Assembly (NCBI GenBank): GCA_900491605.1
Contig: UESW01004575.1
Location: 286,093-350,092 of the forward strand
DNA length: 64,000 bases
DNA from: Calamus simplicifolius
Taxonomy: Eukaryota > Streptophyta > Magnoliopsida > Arecales > Arecaceae
Direction of reading: 5' to 3'
In this document: piece after piece, positions 10,842-22,959 of the stretch
How the letters are laid out: every line of letters starts with the position of its first letter
Numbering within the stretch: the stretch's first letter is position 1
Position numbers and translations under genes: made by a program
Notes under the pieces: model-generated
Databases searched by the model: none
What the model saw: the letters and a program-made list of their open reading frames with translations, nothing else
Told to the model about the DNA's origin: nothing

Positions 10842-12934
10842 TGTCACATTTCAGTCCCAAAATTTGAACTAGGATGATAATTCATCATATGTCAAGCATG
10901 CAAGGTGTCTCGAACTTCATCACATAAATCAATATAAAGCGAATTTCACATCCATAATTTATTACAAACCATAATTATCAGTCTTGGGCTATCTGCCCTA
11001 CACACAAGCAAATCTGAACTAAATCAATATAATAAAACTAAGTCTTCTTAATAGAATTCCTTCTATCTCAATTATCCTTCTTCATTCCTGAGGCTCTGAA
11101 AAACATTATGAGAATTTTATGAGCTCACACTCAATAAGTAAGCCTAATAAAATTTCAAAATTTCATTTATCAGGCTATCATTAGATTCATGTCATCATAT
11201 CAATTAATTTGAAACTTAATTCAATAACAATTACTAGAATAAATGCGATGTAAACAAAACATTGTTTATATTGTCATTATTTTTCTTTATGTGTCCCACG
11301 GCCCTACAATATACATCATGTGTATCACTCTTAAATATCCCCTAAGAGGAAGGGTCCTGGTACCAGTATCTGTTATCTGTCATGTGATAATCTGTCATAT
11401 GATAATATGATAATCTATCATATGAGAATCTGTCATGTGATAATCTGTCATGTGAGAACTGCGGCGACACAAAGTTTTACTGTCATTATCATAATTACAT
11501 ATAGAACAATATGATTTTTGCAAACATAATTACATTTAACTGTAATTTCACAGTTTACAAATTAAATAATTTATAAAATTATAATACTTGACTTACTTAT
11601 CACAGTACATAAATTTCAATTGATAACCCAGCTAATTGGACGTCTGGGAACCTACAGAATCATTTTTCATTATTAAATTTCTAAAATCTGAATTATAAAA
11701 TAATTCTTAAACTCTACCCAAACCACTTCACGGGCCCAACTTTGGGCTTGAATATCTCTCAATGTATACACCCAAATAGGGAAATAAAATTATTCCCAGA
11801 AACTAGAATCAATCCTGATTCGGGCCATATATTTACTTTGCCATTCTCGGCTCGATACAGGGCCCAAAATGCTGCTCAAACTGGGCTCCAGAGATGGCCC
11901 AACAGGGCCCAAAAACAAAACGGCCCAACGGCCCATTAATCATTATTAACCCCAGCTCCTCTGTTTCAAAAGAAACAAAGGAGCTGAGAGTCGTGCCGGC
12001 GGCCAGGGCCGCCGCCGGCCAAATTGGAGCCGGTCCGGCTGTCGTTGGCCGGACCGTGGTCGGCCGCCGCCGCGGCAGCCTCTCCCATCCTCTCTCTCTC
12101 ATCAATTTGTCACTTTAAACTTTCTTTTCTCTCTCTTCGCTCGCGTGTCTTCCAGGTGCCGGCGCCAATTCTGACCAAATTGGCGTCGGTTCGGCCGCCA
12201 TTGGCCGGACCAAAGCCGGCCATCGCCGCGGTCGACCTTCCCTCCTCTCTCTCTCCAATTTCTCTTTTATACCTCTCTTTCTCTCTCACTGTCTTCCGTG
12301 GCTAAGAATCACGCTGGCGGCACGACCGGCCACCATGGCCGGCCGGACCTCCACCGGACGCACGCTCGGCGCCGGTGGAGGTCTCTGACCAAGGCTCAGG
12401 CCCAGCGAAGCGGCAAGCATACCGCCGGGCCCGAACCAAGGATCGGACCGCCGGTAGATTGCTCAGATCACGTCTCTCTCCCTCCTCCGCTCTCTTCTCT
12501 CTCTCATTGTCTGGCACCCCACCGGATGCCTCCCCGGTGCCGGTGGGGTTGTCGGCCGGGGCTCAGGCCCGGCGAGGCGGCGGGCACGCCGCCGGGCCTG
12601 AACCAGCGTCGGCTCACAGAGAAGGGAAGGGAGCTGGGTTTGCAACCCGGCTCCTCCCTTCTCTTTTTTTTTTTTCAATCCTCCTCTCTCCCATGCATGG
12701 ACAGGGGACTTACCAGAGGCAGGCACGCTGGGAAGAAATGTCCGCACAAGGAGATGATGAGAAGGGGCGTCCGCGTATGATGGGAAGGAGGGTTCACATT
12801 ATCTTTTATAGGCATTGCAGAGTCCCCAAATCAAGGGACTCTATAATTAGATATACTTGGAATTCAAAATCTAGAGTCTATCATCTGATCTCGTGATAAC
12901 TCTCACGAGCAGTTGAGAAATCTAGGGGATTACA
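10842..12934 (-). repeat. 3' LTR of the chromovirus
   Basis: It runs from TGTCACATTTCAG to GGGGATTACA on the plus strand, with TG/CA ends when read on minus. It contains a short array of TCTGTCATGTGATAA-like units at about 11,370-11,460. A GC-rich part (about 11,990-12,640) has repeated GCCGGCC-type blocks and CT-rich tracts. Open frames inside the GC-rich part are compositional. Confidence 0.9.
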
Positions 12935-12948
12935 TTCTTCCCTCCTTA
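12935..12948 (-). promoter_or_regulatory. Polypurine tract of the chromovirus
   Basis: On the minus strand the bases just before the 3' LTR start are AAGGAGGGAAGAA, a purine-only run in the expected position for priming plus-strand DNA synthesis. Confidence 0.8.
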
Positions 12949-13079
12949 TAAAAATTTCGGCCTCGAAATTGATAACTTTTATTAGAGAAAATTAAAAGTC
13001 CAAATTTTTGTCCCAAGGACTAACAATCAACTAAAGCTAACAGTTTTCAATCATTAACTATTTTAAGATACAAATAGTC

Positions 13080-14632
13080 GTGGATACTTTTCTTTCATTT
13101 CTTCCTTCCAGTTCCCAAGTAGCCTCCCTCTCAGAATGATTACTCCATTGCACCTTGACATAGGGAATGGTACACGTCTTAGAACCTGATCTTTGCGGTC
13201 TACGATACGCAAAGGATGCTCCTCATATGATAAATCTTTCTCAACTGTATAGGCTCATATGCTATGACATGGCTGGGGTCAGAGATATACTTCCTCAGCA
13301 TAGATACATGAAAAACATTGTGTACCCCAGATAGAATCGGAGGCAGTGCCAGGCTGTAAGCAACCTCTCCGACTCTGCTCAAGATCTCAAAAGGTCCAAT
13401 ATAACGTGGACTCAGCTTTCCTTTAATCCCAAATCTCATCACATCTTTGGTTGGTGATACCCTTAAGAAGACATGATCCCCAACCTGGAATTCCAATTCC
13501 CTTCTTCTGACATCAGCATAGCTCTTTTGCCTGCTCTGAGCTGTACGAAGACGCTCCCTGATCAAATGCACCTTATCTACTGTTTGCTGAATCAGCTCAG
13601 GGCCTAGCAATTTCTTTCCCCCACGTCATCCCAACATATAGGAGATCTGCACCTCCTACCATACAGAGCTTCAAATGGAGCCATCTGGATGCTGGCTTGG
13701 TAACTATTATTATATGCAAACTCCACCAAAGGTAAGTGGTTATCCCAAGCTCCACCCAAGTCCATCACACAGGCTCGCAACATGTCCTCCAGAATCTGTA
13801 TGGTCCTCTCTGATTGTCCATCTGACTGGGGATGATAGGCTGTACTGAAGTTTAGTTTGGTTCCCATGGCCTTATGAAGGCTCTTCCAAAACTGGGACAC
13901 AAACCTGGTATCTCTATCTGATACAATAGATACCGGAACACCATGGAGTCTCACGATCTGTTCAATATACAAATTAGCCAATCTTTCACTAGAGACCCCA
14001 ACTCTGAAAGGTAGGAAATGAGCTGATTTTGTTAGTCTGTCCACAATGACCCAAACTGCATCGTTGCTCTTAGGAGTTTTGGGCAGACCAGTCACAAAGT
14101 CCATTGTAATCTTTTCCCATTTCCACTGTGGAATCATCAGAGACTGAAGAGGTCCTGCAGGCCTTTGATGCTCGGCTTTCACTTGCTGACACACCAAGCA
14201 CTTGGCCACATACTGAGCAATCTCCCTCTTCATGCCTTTCCACCAAAAATTTTCCTTTAAGTCTCTGTACATCTTAGTGCCACCTGGATGCACAGTATAG
14301 GGAGAGTAGTGAGCCTCTTTCAAAATTTCAGCCTTTAGCTCTTCACTGTTTGGCACACAAAGTCTTCCTTCAAATTTCAGGGATCCATCTTCCATTATAT
14401 AAAATTCATTCTGAACTCCTGATTGTACCACTTCTTTAATCCTTTGTAGATCTGGATCTTCCATCTGGGAGGACTTGATTCTGTCAACTAAGGTCGGCTG
14501 GAGTACAAGTGCTGCAATAAGTCCATCAGACTGCTGTACTCTCAGACCAACCTCCCACTTCTCCAGATCTCTCAATACGTGAGGCTGGGAGGTAATCATA
14601 GCAGCTAACTCAGAAGAGGATTTTCTGCTCAA
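13080..14632 (-). pseudogene. Chromovirus integrase with chromodomain-like C-terminus
   Basis: Integrase joins retroelement DNA to the host chromosome. The long minus frame (13,604-14,632) has an H..H..C..C zinc-binding region (HPGGTKMYRDL ... CLVCQQVK), then the DDE core: TMDFVTGLPKT, IVSDRDTRFVSQFW and HPQSDGQSERT. A frame change near 13,610 leads to the GPY/F-like C-terminal part (GIKGKLSPRYIGPFEIL, NVFHVSMLRKY). A further change near 13,250 gives a chromodomain-like tail visible between 13,090 and 13,250 (EEHPLRIVDRKDQVLRR). That tail type places the element near the Tekay/Del chromoviruses, which are thought to be steered to heterochromatin. The frame changes make this copy defective. 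Confidence 0.85.
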
Positions 14633-14643
14633 GGCATCAGCTA

Positions 14644-15746
14644 CTACATTGGCCTTCCCAGATGATACTGTAGATTCAGGTCATAATCCTTCAATAGTTC
14701 CAACCACCTCCTCTGCCTTAAATTTAGCTCCTTCTGTGTGAAGATGTATTTTAGACTCTTATGATCTGTATACACATCACATGACACTCCATATAGATAA
14801 TGCCGCCAAATCTTCAGAGCAAAAACCACAGCAGCCAATTCCAGGTCATGAGTAGGATAATTCTGCTCATAAGGTTTCAGTTGTCTGGAGGCATAAGCTA
14901 TCACTCTTTCATTCTGCATCAAAACACATCCCAATCCTTTTCGAGAGGCATCAGTGTATATAGTAAAACCTTCAGATCCCGTTGGAAGAACAAGAATGGG
15001 AGCTGACACCAGGCGCTGCTTTAACTCCTGGAAACTTTCCTCACACTCCACTGTCCAGTCAAACTTCACTCGCTTTTGGGTTAAGCGAGTTAGGGGTAGA
15101 GCAATGCGAGAAAAATTCTCCACAAATTTTTGGTAATACCCGGCTAATCCCAAGAAGCTTCTGACTTCTGCCACATTGGTAGGTCGGCTCCAGTTAGTGA
15201 TAGCTTCAATCTTTTTTGGGTCCACAGATACACCATCTTTAGAGATTATATGACCCAAGAAAGATACTTGATCCAACCAAAATTCACACTTCTCAGCTTG
15301 GCATAAAGCTTCTTCTCTTGCAGAATCTGTAGCACAATTCTCAGGTGGTCCTCATGCTCCTTATGGCTCTTGGAATATATCAGAATATCATCAATGAAAA
15401 CCACCACAAACTGATCCAGATATGGTTTAAAAATTCTGTTCATTAAGTCCATGAATGCTGCTGGGGCATTAGTTAACCCAAACGGCATCACCAAGAACTC
15501 ATAGTGGCCATATCTGGTTCTAAATGCTGTCTTTGGTACATCCCCTTCTTTGACTTTAAGCTGATGGTACCCGGACCTAAGATCAATCTTTGAGAATATC
15601 CGGGCTCCTTGAAGTTGATCAAACAAGTCGTCAATCCTTGGCAGAGGATACTTATTTCGCACTGTTACTTTATTGATTCCCCGGTAATCAATGCAGAGTC
15701 GAAGACTGCCATCCTTCTTCTTAACAAATAGACTGGAGCACCCCAA
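14644..15746 (-). pseudogene. Chromovirus reverse transcriptase and RNase H
   Basis: Reverse transcriptase copies element RNA into DNA and RNase H removes the RNA. The upstream frame (15,246-15,746) shows SLRLCIDYRGINKVTVRNKY, LFDQLQGARIFSKIDLRSGY and the catalytic FIDD block (FVVVFIDDILIYSK). A frame change near 15,250-15,276 leads to SFLGLAGYYQKFVENFSRIA, then RNase H motifs: FTIYTDASRKGLG, THDLELAAVVFALK and YTDHKSLKYIF. A stop near 14,644 separates this from the integrase frame. All catalytic residues I can check are present. The damage is frameshifts. Confidence 0.9.
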
Positions 15747-15801
15747 GGAGAAGCACTGGGTCTAATAAATCCTCGATCTAGGAGCTCTTGCAGTTGATCC
15801 T

Positions 15802-16379
15802 TCAGTTCTTTAGCTCAGCCGGGGCCATACGGTAAGGGGCCTTTGATATAGGCCCAGTTCCAGGAACTAGATCAATAGAGAACTCGACTTCCCGATCAGG
15901 AGGTAAATTAGTCAAATCCTCAGGGAAGACATCTGGGAATTCTCGAGCTATGGGAATATCCTCCAACTTGGTCTCTTCTTGCTGAAGGTCCTTGACTACA
16001 GCAAGAAATCCTTGACCACCACTCATCAAATACTTTCCAGCCTGCATCGCTGATATGAACACTGAGGCTAGGTGTTTCTGTAAAACTGAATTCAGGCTGG
16101 CTTGGAATTTTGAAGTTGACAGTCTTCCTGAAGCAGTCTACTGAAGCTGGAGGCCAACCAATCCATTCCAAGGATAACATCGAAAAACTTCAGTGGAAGG
16201 ACAATGAGATCAGCATTCAACCTCCTATTCTCCAAGATAATTGGGCAAGATTTGCATACTGTGTCAACTTTCATAACATCTCCATTTGGAAGCGCAATAT
16301 GCAGCTCTTGCTCTAGAGGAATAGGTGTCAATGATGCATTCTTGTCCAGATATGAAAGAATGCGTAGCACCCGGGTCAA
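15802..16379 (-). pseudogene. Chromovirus protease region
   Basis: The minus frame at 16,092-16,379 shows PIILENRRLNADLIVLPLKF and FDVILGMDWLA, the second half of a chromovirus retropepsin-like domain. The next frame (15,802-16,062) has IPIAREFPDVFPEDLTNLPP and FSIDLVPGTGPISKAPYRMA, the classical linker before RT. The first-half active-site DTG motif is near 16,380, where the frame is broken, and I cannot read it cleanly. Confidence 0.8.
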
Positions 16380-16439
16380 TTAAAGTTTGAGCGGCAGCCT
16401 TAAGTGTAATAACATTAAGGATTGTAACTGTCAATGCCT

Positions 16440-17578
16440 AGATAAGGTAATACTAGAGGGTATACCTGTCACCACAGAATTAGATCGGCAGCGTCCTGCT
16501 GAGTGAGGTTGAAAATCCCTGGGTCCTCACTGGCTCGTTCCTTGACTTGAAGAAGGCTGATGGAAAGGGACATGTAGCAATCTTGTGATCAGTTTTCACC
16601 AGTCATGCGGCAAGGCTTTCCAGGGTGGGAGTTACCAATGAATGCAACGAGTCTCCTTATTTGTGGTTCAGCTGGGGTCTGATGTGCACCCTTCTTCTTG
16701 GCCTGAGCAGAGGATTGGCCAGAAGTAGGCCCTTTTCTCTTCTTGCTCCCAATCCTTTTGAACAGCATTCATATCCCTCTCAATCACCAAGGCCTTATTC
16801 ACTACAGCACTGTAAGTGAGGAGCTCAAATGCATTGACCGCTTGCCTCAGTCTGGGTCGCAGTCCCTCAGTGAATCTGGTGACCTTGGCTATTTCATTGG
16901 TCACAATATTTGGAGCAAAACGGGCCAACCTGGTGAATTCGGCTTCATACTGGGCCACAGAAAGATCCTTTTGCTCCAACTTGATAAACTGATTCCATCT
17001 GTCTCTGTACACTGGGGAAGTATTTGTCGAAGAACTCTAAACTCTCCCAAGAAATAATCTGTCCATTCCGACGCTGCTCCTCGACTAACCACCAATCATA
17101 GGCTTCTCCTGGAGAAGATAGGTGGCAAATCTGATCCGCTCCATATCCTGACTACCATGGGCCATAAAAGCCTTCTCCATGCGCTCAGCATCAACAGGGT
17201 TGGTGGATCCAGAAAGGGGCAGGGGCAAATTTCTTGAAGTCTGCAAAGCTGCGGCCAACCCCTACCAGGATTGAGATGGAGTAGGCTGGGTCTGTGGAGT
17301 AGTAAGCTGAGTCTGTGGAACAGGAGGGGCAGGCTGTGTCTGCGGAGCAGTGTGAGTAGGCTGAGCGGACAAAGCCTGCAGAATCTGGTGCTGCAAGTCC
17401 CGCATCGACTGCGCCATACCCGAGAGAACCTGAAGCATCTCGGTCTGGGGTTGCTGCTGATCAGTCCCAACTGAATTGGCAGGGGCAGCAGCTTCGGTGG
17501 CTTCCAGACCTCCGGTTGGCCAGCATTACCAACCTGGGAACTCTCATCATTTTGTCGACTTCTAGTGCGACGTGCCAT
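16440..17578 (-). pseudogene. Chromovirus gag
   Basis: The start ATG is at 17,576-17,578 (MARRTRSRQNDESSQVGNAG). A frameshift soon after shifts the reading of a Gln/Pro/Thr-rich N-terminal region. The Gag core is intact at 16,668-17,012 (WNQFIKLEQKDLSVAQYEAE, RFTEGLRPRLRQAV). The zinc-knuckle part (about 16,440-16,640) is decayed. Gag forms the particle that packages element RNA. At least two frame changes are needed to read across it. Confidence 0.8.
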
Positions 17579-17744
17579 TCTTATCTCCTGATAAATTAGT
17601 TGTAATTAATATCACTGTAAACATTAATTGTTAGGCTTTCAAAGCATAATTTCTGAGATTCCTTTAAATTTATAATTGTCTCTATGTCACTCTAGTGTTT
17701 TGCCTAAAGTGTCATCATGTATATGTCCCTAATGTCATAACCTG

Positions 17745-17756
17745 GCTCTGATACCA
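17745..17756 (-). promoter_or_regulatory. Primer binding site, initiator Met tRNA
   Basis: On the minus strand this reads TGGTATCAGAGC, complementary to the 3' end of initiator Met tRNA. It lies 7 nt inside the end of the 5' LTR and fixes the element's orientation. Confidence 0.9.
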
Positions 17757-17763
17757 CTAAAGC

Positions 17764-18990
17764 TGTCACGCCCCAGACCCAAAATTTGAGCTAGGATGAC
17801 AACCCGCCGCATGCCAGGCATGCAAGGCGTCTTGAACTTATCACATAAATCAATATAAAGCAAATTCCATATCCATGATTTATTACAAACCAGAATTATC
17901 AGTCTTGGGCTATCTGCCCTACACACAAGCAAATCTGAACTAAATCAAATAATAAAACTAAGTCTTCTTAATAGAAACTCCTTCTATCTCAATTATCCAT
18001 CTTCATTCCTGAGGCTCTGAAAAACATTATGAGAATTTTATGAGCTCACACTCAATAAGTAAGCCTAATATAATTTCAAAATTTCATTTATCAGGCTATC
18101 ATTAGGTTCATGTCATCAGATCAATTAATTTGAAACTTAATTCAATAACAATTACATTGTTTATTGTTTACTGTCATTATTTTTCTTTATGTGTCCCACG
18201 GCCCTACAATACACATCATGTGTAGCCCTCTTAAATATCCCCTAAGAGGAAGGGTCCTGGTACCAGTATCTGTCATCTGTCATGTGATAATCTGTCATGT
18301 GATAATGTGATAATCTCTCATGTGGAATCTATCATGTGATAATCTGTCATGTGAGAACCGCGGTGACACATAAAGTTTTACTGTCATTATCATGATTACA
18401 TATAGTAACAACATGATTTTGCCAAAACATAATTATATTTAACTGTAATTTCACAGTTTACAAATTAAATAATTAATAAAATTATAATACTTGACTTACT
18501 TACCACAGTACACGAATTTCACTTGATAACCCAGCTAATTGGACTCCTGGGAACCTACAGAATCATTTTTCATTATTAAATTTCTAAAATCTGAATTATA
18601 AAATAATTCTTAAACTCTACCCAAACCACTTCACGGGCCCAACTTTGGGCTTGAATATCTCTCAATGTATACACCCAAATAGGGAAATAAAATTATCCCA
18701 GAAACTAGAATCAATCCTGATTCGGGCCATATATTTACTTTGCCATTCTCGGCCCGATACAGGGCCCAAAATGCTGCTCAAACTGGGCTCAGAAACGGCC
18801 CAACAGGGCCCAAAAACAAACGGCCCAATGGCCCATTAATCTTTTAACCCAGCTCCTCTGTTTCAAAAGAAACAGAGAGAGCGAGCGTGCCGGCGGCCAG
18901 GGCCGCCGCCGGCCAAATTGGAGGCGGTCCGGCCGCCGTTGGCCGGACCGTGGCCGGCCGCCGCGCCAGCCCCCCCCCCCTCTCTCTCTC
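17764..18990 (-). repeat. 5' LTR of the chromovirus, first part, up to the gap
   Basis: It starts TGTCACGCCCCAGACCC and matches the 3' LTR from 10,842 to about 12,100 at high identity, with small indels. It is cut at a poly-C/(CT)n tract by the run of Ns. Confidence 0.9.
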
Positions 18991-19793
18991 NNNNNNNNNN
19001 NNNNNNNNNNNNNNNNNNNNNNNNNNNNNNNNNNNNNNNNNNNNNNNNNNNNNNNNNNNNNNNNNNNNNNNNNNNNNNNNNNNNNNNNNNNNNNNNNNNN
19101 NNNNNNNNNNNNNNNNNNNNNNNNNNNNNNNNNNNNNNNNNNNNNNNNNNNNNNNNNNNNNNNNNNNNNNNNNNNNNNNNNNNNNNNNNNNNNNNNNNNN
19201 NNNNNNNNNNNNNNNNNNNNNNNNNNNNNNNNNNNNNNNNNNNNNNNNNNNNNNNNNNNNNNNNNNNNNNNNNNNNNNNNNNNNNNNNNNNNNNNNNNNN
19301 NNNNNNNNNNNNNNNNNNNNNNNNNNNNNNNNNNNNNNNNNNNNNNNNNNNNNNNNNNNNNNNNNNNNNNNNNNNNNNNNNNNNNNNNNNNNNNNNNNNN
19401 NNNNNNNNNNNNNNNNNNNNNNNNNNNNNNNNNNNNNNNNNNNNNNNNNNNNNNNNNNNNNNNNNNNNNNNNNNNNNNNNNNNNNNNNNNNNNNNNNNNN
19501 NNNNNNNNNNNNNNNNNNNNNNNNNNNNNNNNNNNNNNNNNNNNNNNNNNNNNNNNNNNNNNNNNNNNNNNNNNNNNNNNNNNNNNNNNNNNNNNNNNNN
19601 NNNNNNNNNNNNNNNNNNNNNNNNNNNNNNNNNNNNNNNNNNNNNNNNNNNNNNNNNNNNNNNNNNNNNNNNNNNNNNNNNNNNNNNNNNNNNNNNNNNN
19701 NNNNNNNNNNNNNNNNNNNNNNNNNNNNNNNNNNNNNNNNNNNNNNNNNNNNNNNNNNNNNNNNNNNNNNNNNNNNNNNNNNNNNNNNNNNNN
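18991..19793. other. Assembly gap, 803 Ns
   Basis: This is unknown sequence inside the 5' LTR region. The long frames of unknown residues across it are not genes. Its left edge is a low-complexity C/CT tract, a common place for an assembly to break. Confidence 1.
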
Positions 19794-21309
19794 TCATGTG
19801 ATAATCTGTCATGTGAGAACCGCGGCGACACATAAAGTTTTACTGTCATTATCATAATTACATATAGTAACAATATGATTTTTGCAAAACATAATTACAT
19901 TTAACTGTAATTTCACAGTTTACAAATTAAAGAATTTATAAAATTATAATACTTGACTTACTTACCATCGTACGCAAATTTTAATTGATAACCCAACTAA
20001 TGGACGCCTGAAAACCTACAGAATCATTTTTCATTATTAAATTTCTAAAATCTGAATTATAAAAATAATTCTTAAACTCTACCCAAACCACTTCACGGGC
20101 CCAACTTGGGCTTGAATATCTCTCAATGTATACCCCAAATAGGGAAATAAAATTATCCCCAGAAATTAGAATCAATCCTGATTCGGGCCATATATTTACT
20201 TTGCCATTCTCGGCCCGATATATGGCCCAAAATGCTGCTCAAACTGGACTCCAGAAATGGCCCAACAGGGCCCAAAAACAAAACGGCCCAATGGCCCATT
20301 AATCATTTTTAACCCCAGCTCCTCTATTTCAAAAGAAACAGAGGAGCTGAGAGTCGTGCCGGCAGCCAGGGCCGCCGCTGACCAAATTGGAGCTGGTCCG
20401 ACCGTCGTTGGCCGGACCGTGGCCGGCCGCCGCTGCGACCAACCTCCCCACCCTCTCTCTCTCTCATCAATTTGTCACTTTAAAACTTTCTTTTCTCTCT
20501 CTTCGCCCGCATGTCTTCCATGGTGCCGACGCTAATTCTGGCCAAATTGGCATCGGTTCGGCCGCCGTGGTCGGACCAAAGCCGGCCGTCGCCGCGGTCG
20601 ACCTTCCCTCCTCTCTCTCTCCAATTTCTCTTTTATACCTCTCTTTCTCTCCACTATCTTCTGTGGCTAAGAATCACGCCAGCGGCACGGGGCCGGCCGG
20701 ACCTCCACCGGACGCACGGCCGGCGCCGGTGGAGGTCTCCAACCAAGGCTCAGGCCCGGCGAAGTGGTGAGCACACCGCCGGGCCCGAACCAAGGATCGG
20801 ACCGCCGATCGATTGCTCACAGATCACGTCTCTCTTCCTCCTGCCTCTCTTCTCTCTCTCTCATTGTCCTCCGGCACCCCACCGGACGCCTCCCTCGGTG
20901 CCGGTGGGGTTGTCGGCCGAGGCTCAGGCCCGGCGAGGTGGCGGGCACACCGCCGGGCCTAAACCAGCATCGGCTCACAGAGAAAGGAAAGGGAGCTGGG
21001 TTCTATAACCCGGCTCCTCCCTGTTCTCCATTTTTTTTTTTTTTTTTCAATCCTCCTCTCTCCCATGCATGGACACGGGACTTACCAGAGGCAGGCGCGC
21101 TGAGGAAGAAATGTCCGCACAAGGAGATGATGAGAAGGGGCGTCCGCGTATGATAGAAAGGAGGGTTTCACATTATCTTTTATAGGCATTGCAGAGTCCC
21201 CAAATCAAGGGACTCTGTAATTAGATATACTTAGAATTCAAATATCTAGAGTCTATCATCTGATCTCGTGATAACTCTCATGAGCAGTTGAGAAATCTAG
21301 GGGATTACA
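19794..21309 (-). repeat. Second LTR copy beside the gap (partial)
   Basis: It matches the 3' LTR from about 11,433 to 12,934, ends GGGGATTACA and is followed by the target duplication ATGTT. About 670 bp of LTR (equivalent to 11,433-12,100) are therefore present on both sides of the gap. The two copies differ at several bases and indels, so they are not simple copies of one read set. Confidence 0.85.
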
Positions 21310-21470
21310 ATGTTGCTATCAGACGGCCTCTGCCGGAGCTTTTTTATTTTATTTTTTAAAAAAAATTATTCATCGCATGAAATAACGTGTGCATCATACA
21401 TATGATAAATTTAAGTACTTCGCATGCGAGGTGAAAAAGGATTAATTATCATGCACAATCACAAAGGCTG
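21310..21470 (+). repeat. Duplicated segment, right part, after the chromovirus
   Basis: It begins with the right target duplication ATGTT and continues GCTATCAGACGGCCTCTGCC through ATTCATCGCATG to GGATTAATTATCATG. It matches 32,160-32,300, so it continues the segment at 10,703-10,841. Confidence 0.85.
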
Positions 21471-22707
21471 CGTTAGATCAAAAAGTTATTTAGAAATAGA
21501 AATAAATTTCTTAGGAATAGCTTATTCCTTTGTTATTCTAGATTTTGTTTCCATGAAAATCTGGTATTCCATGTTATTCCAGTGCAATTAATGCATGTTA
21601 TTCCAAATGTTGTTTGGATGATATGGGAATAAGCCTGTATTCCACTAAGAATAGATGATGATTTTTTAGTAATCCCAACATACCCCTTATCCAATGAGAA
21701 GCAAAAATTGATTTTTAATTTAATATTTAATAAACTACATTGCAGTATAAATAAATAAAGTCCCAAAAAGAAGTGAAAATAAATCGATATAATGTAAAAA
21801 AAATAAGAATTAACTTAATAAATTATTTATTATTAAATTTGAGATATTAATTTAAGCAATTATTAACTTTATTTAAAATTAATTTAAATAATTTAAGTTG
21901 CATTATAAATATACGTAAAAAAAATTGAAAATAGTTGTTAATCTAAATAATACCAGCGTTTGGAACTCATTTTTTTAAATATGAATGTACCTGGCACCTT
22001 CGAAATGCATAGGGGGCTTCTACCTTAACGTACAATGCAACAAATCCAAAAGTTCTGAACTAAATATATAGAAACGAAACTTAAAATTTGAGAATCCTAA
22101 ACCAGTATAACTATATCTCCAATCAAAGGAAGGCAAAAATTGATTACTTACGGGAGTTATTTTTTTCTTGAAATATTTAATAAAAATCTTCATGTTATGA
22201 TAAAATTTGTCTGATCCGTTCTTAATCTATAGCTTTGAATTAATGATTTTTGTTAAATTTTGATATATTAATAATACAATATTACAAATATATGTAAAAT
22301 AATTTAATGTAATATTAAAAGATATAATTCCATTTGCCAGCTAAGAACTGCCTGCCATCTTATCATCTACGAATTCGACAATAAACAATGTTATGCTTCC
22401 AGAAAATAGTAACCGCAAGCAGTTGCCTAAATTTGCTGGCTAATTAGCATTTCACAACCACTTTCAATGAAATAATGGCTACAATCATGAACAAACATCC
22501 AACTAAATTTCAAACATTGTTGTTTGGAGACACATTAGCATTTCACAACCACTTAGCTATTCTGACAGTCCAGGGTAGTTGATGTATGCCATCATAAATT
22601 ATATTACAACCAGTCGCATTGACTTTTATCAAGTATACCAAAAGGCAAGGGAATAAACTGTTCCGAGTGGGAGAGGAAATTAGAAGAACCATAGAAGCTA
22701 TTACAAA
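21471..22707. other. AT-rich DNA, possible MITE remnant
   Basis: No genes are seen. At about 21,471-21,690 there are repeated GGAATAA/TTATTCC half-motifs (TTATTCCTTTGTTATTC, TTCCATGTTATTCCAG, GGGAATAAGCCTGTATTCC) that look like a decayed MITE. I could not define both ends. The remainder is AT-rich. Confidence 0.45.
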
Positions 22708-22945
22708 TCAAATAATGTGGCTTGTAAGGAAAACTAAATGATAGGAAATGGTCAGATAACCCCACGATCTGGTGCCAGAAACAAGTGAAGTCGACTGTGA
22801 AGGAGTGCTAATGGGCAACAGTTTGGCAGCATGGGCAGCGTTGCCTCCCACATGATTTCTAGAATGATGGTGTCCCGGGTTCATGCATCTTTCGCAATAC
22901 TTCGGCTCAACAATTGCAGCTTTGAAGATAAATCCCAACCGAGAG
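22708..22945 (-). CDS. Putative terminal exon of an unknown protein
   Basis: On the minus strand an AG acceptor preceded by a T-rich tract (TTTCTCTTTTCAG) is followed by a 79-codon open frame to a TGA at 22,708. It contains AAIVEPKYCERCMNPGHHH and NHVGGNAAHAAKLLPIST. The Cys-x2-Cys, the His run and its balanced composition suggest real coding history, but I do not recognise the family. The acceptor region and the first part of the exon are copied at about 25,630-25,700. Upstream exons are not visible; the adjacent DNA is a tandem repeat array. Confidence 0.3.
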
Positions 22946-22959
22946 CTGAAAAGAGAAAC

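Larger units (their letters stand above)
10842..21309 (-). mobile_element. Ty3/gypsy chromovirus (Tekay/Del-like), nearly full length
   Basis: The outer ends are TGTCAC..(10,842) and ..GGATTACA (21,309), i.e. TGTAATCC...GTGACA on the coding (minus) strand. Both sides carry the 5-bp duplication ATGTT (10,837-10,841 and 21,310-21,314). Inside, on the minus strand, are a PBS, gag, protease, RT, RNase H, integrase with a chromodomain-like tail, and a PPT. The 3' LTR is 2,093 bp. The 5' LTR side is longer than one LTR and contains an assembly gap. Frameshifts break gag and pol, so this copy is not autonomous. Confidence 0.9.

Noticed and set aside
11833..12896. Arg/Pro/Ala-rich frames in the LTR, repeated at 20,257-21,153
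   Set aside because: They lie in the GC-rich part of the chromovirus LTR, overlap on both strands and are not conserved in frame between LTR copies.
18844..19873. Long frames of about 300 codons on both strands
   Set aside because: They run through 803 Ns and contain only LTR sequence at their edges.
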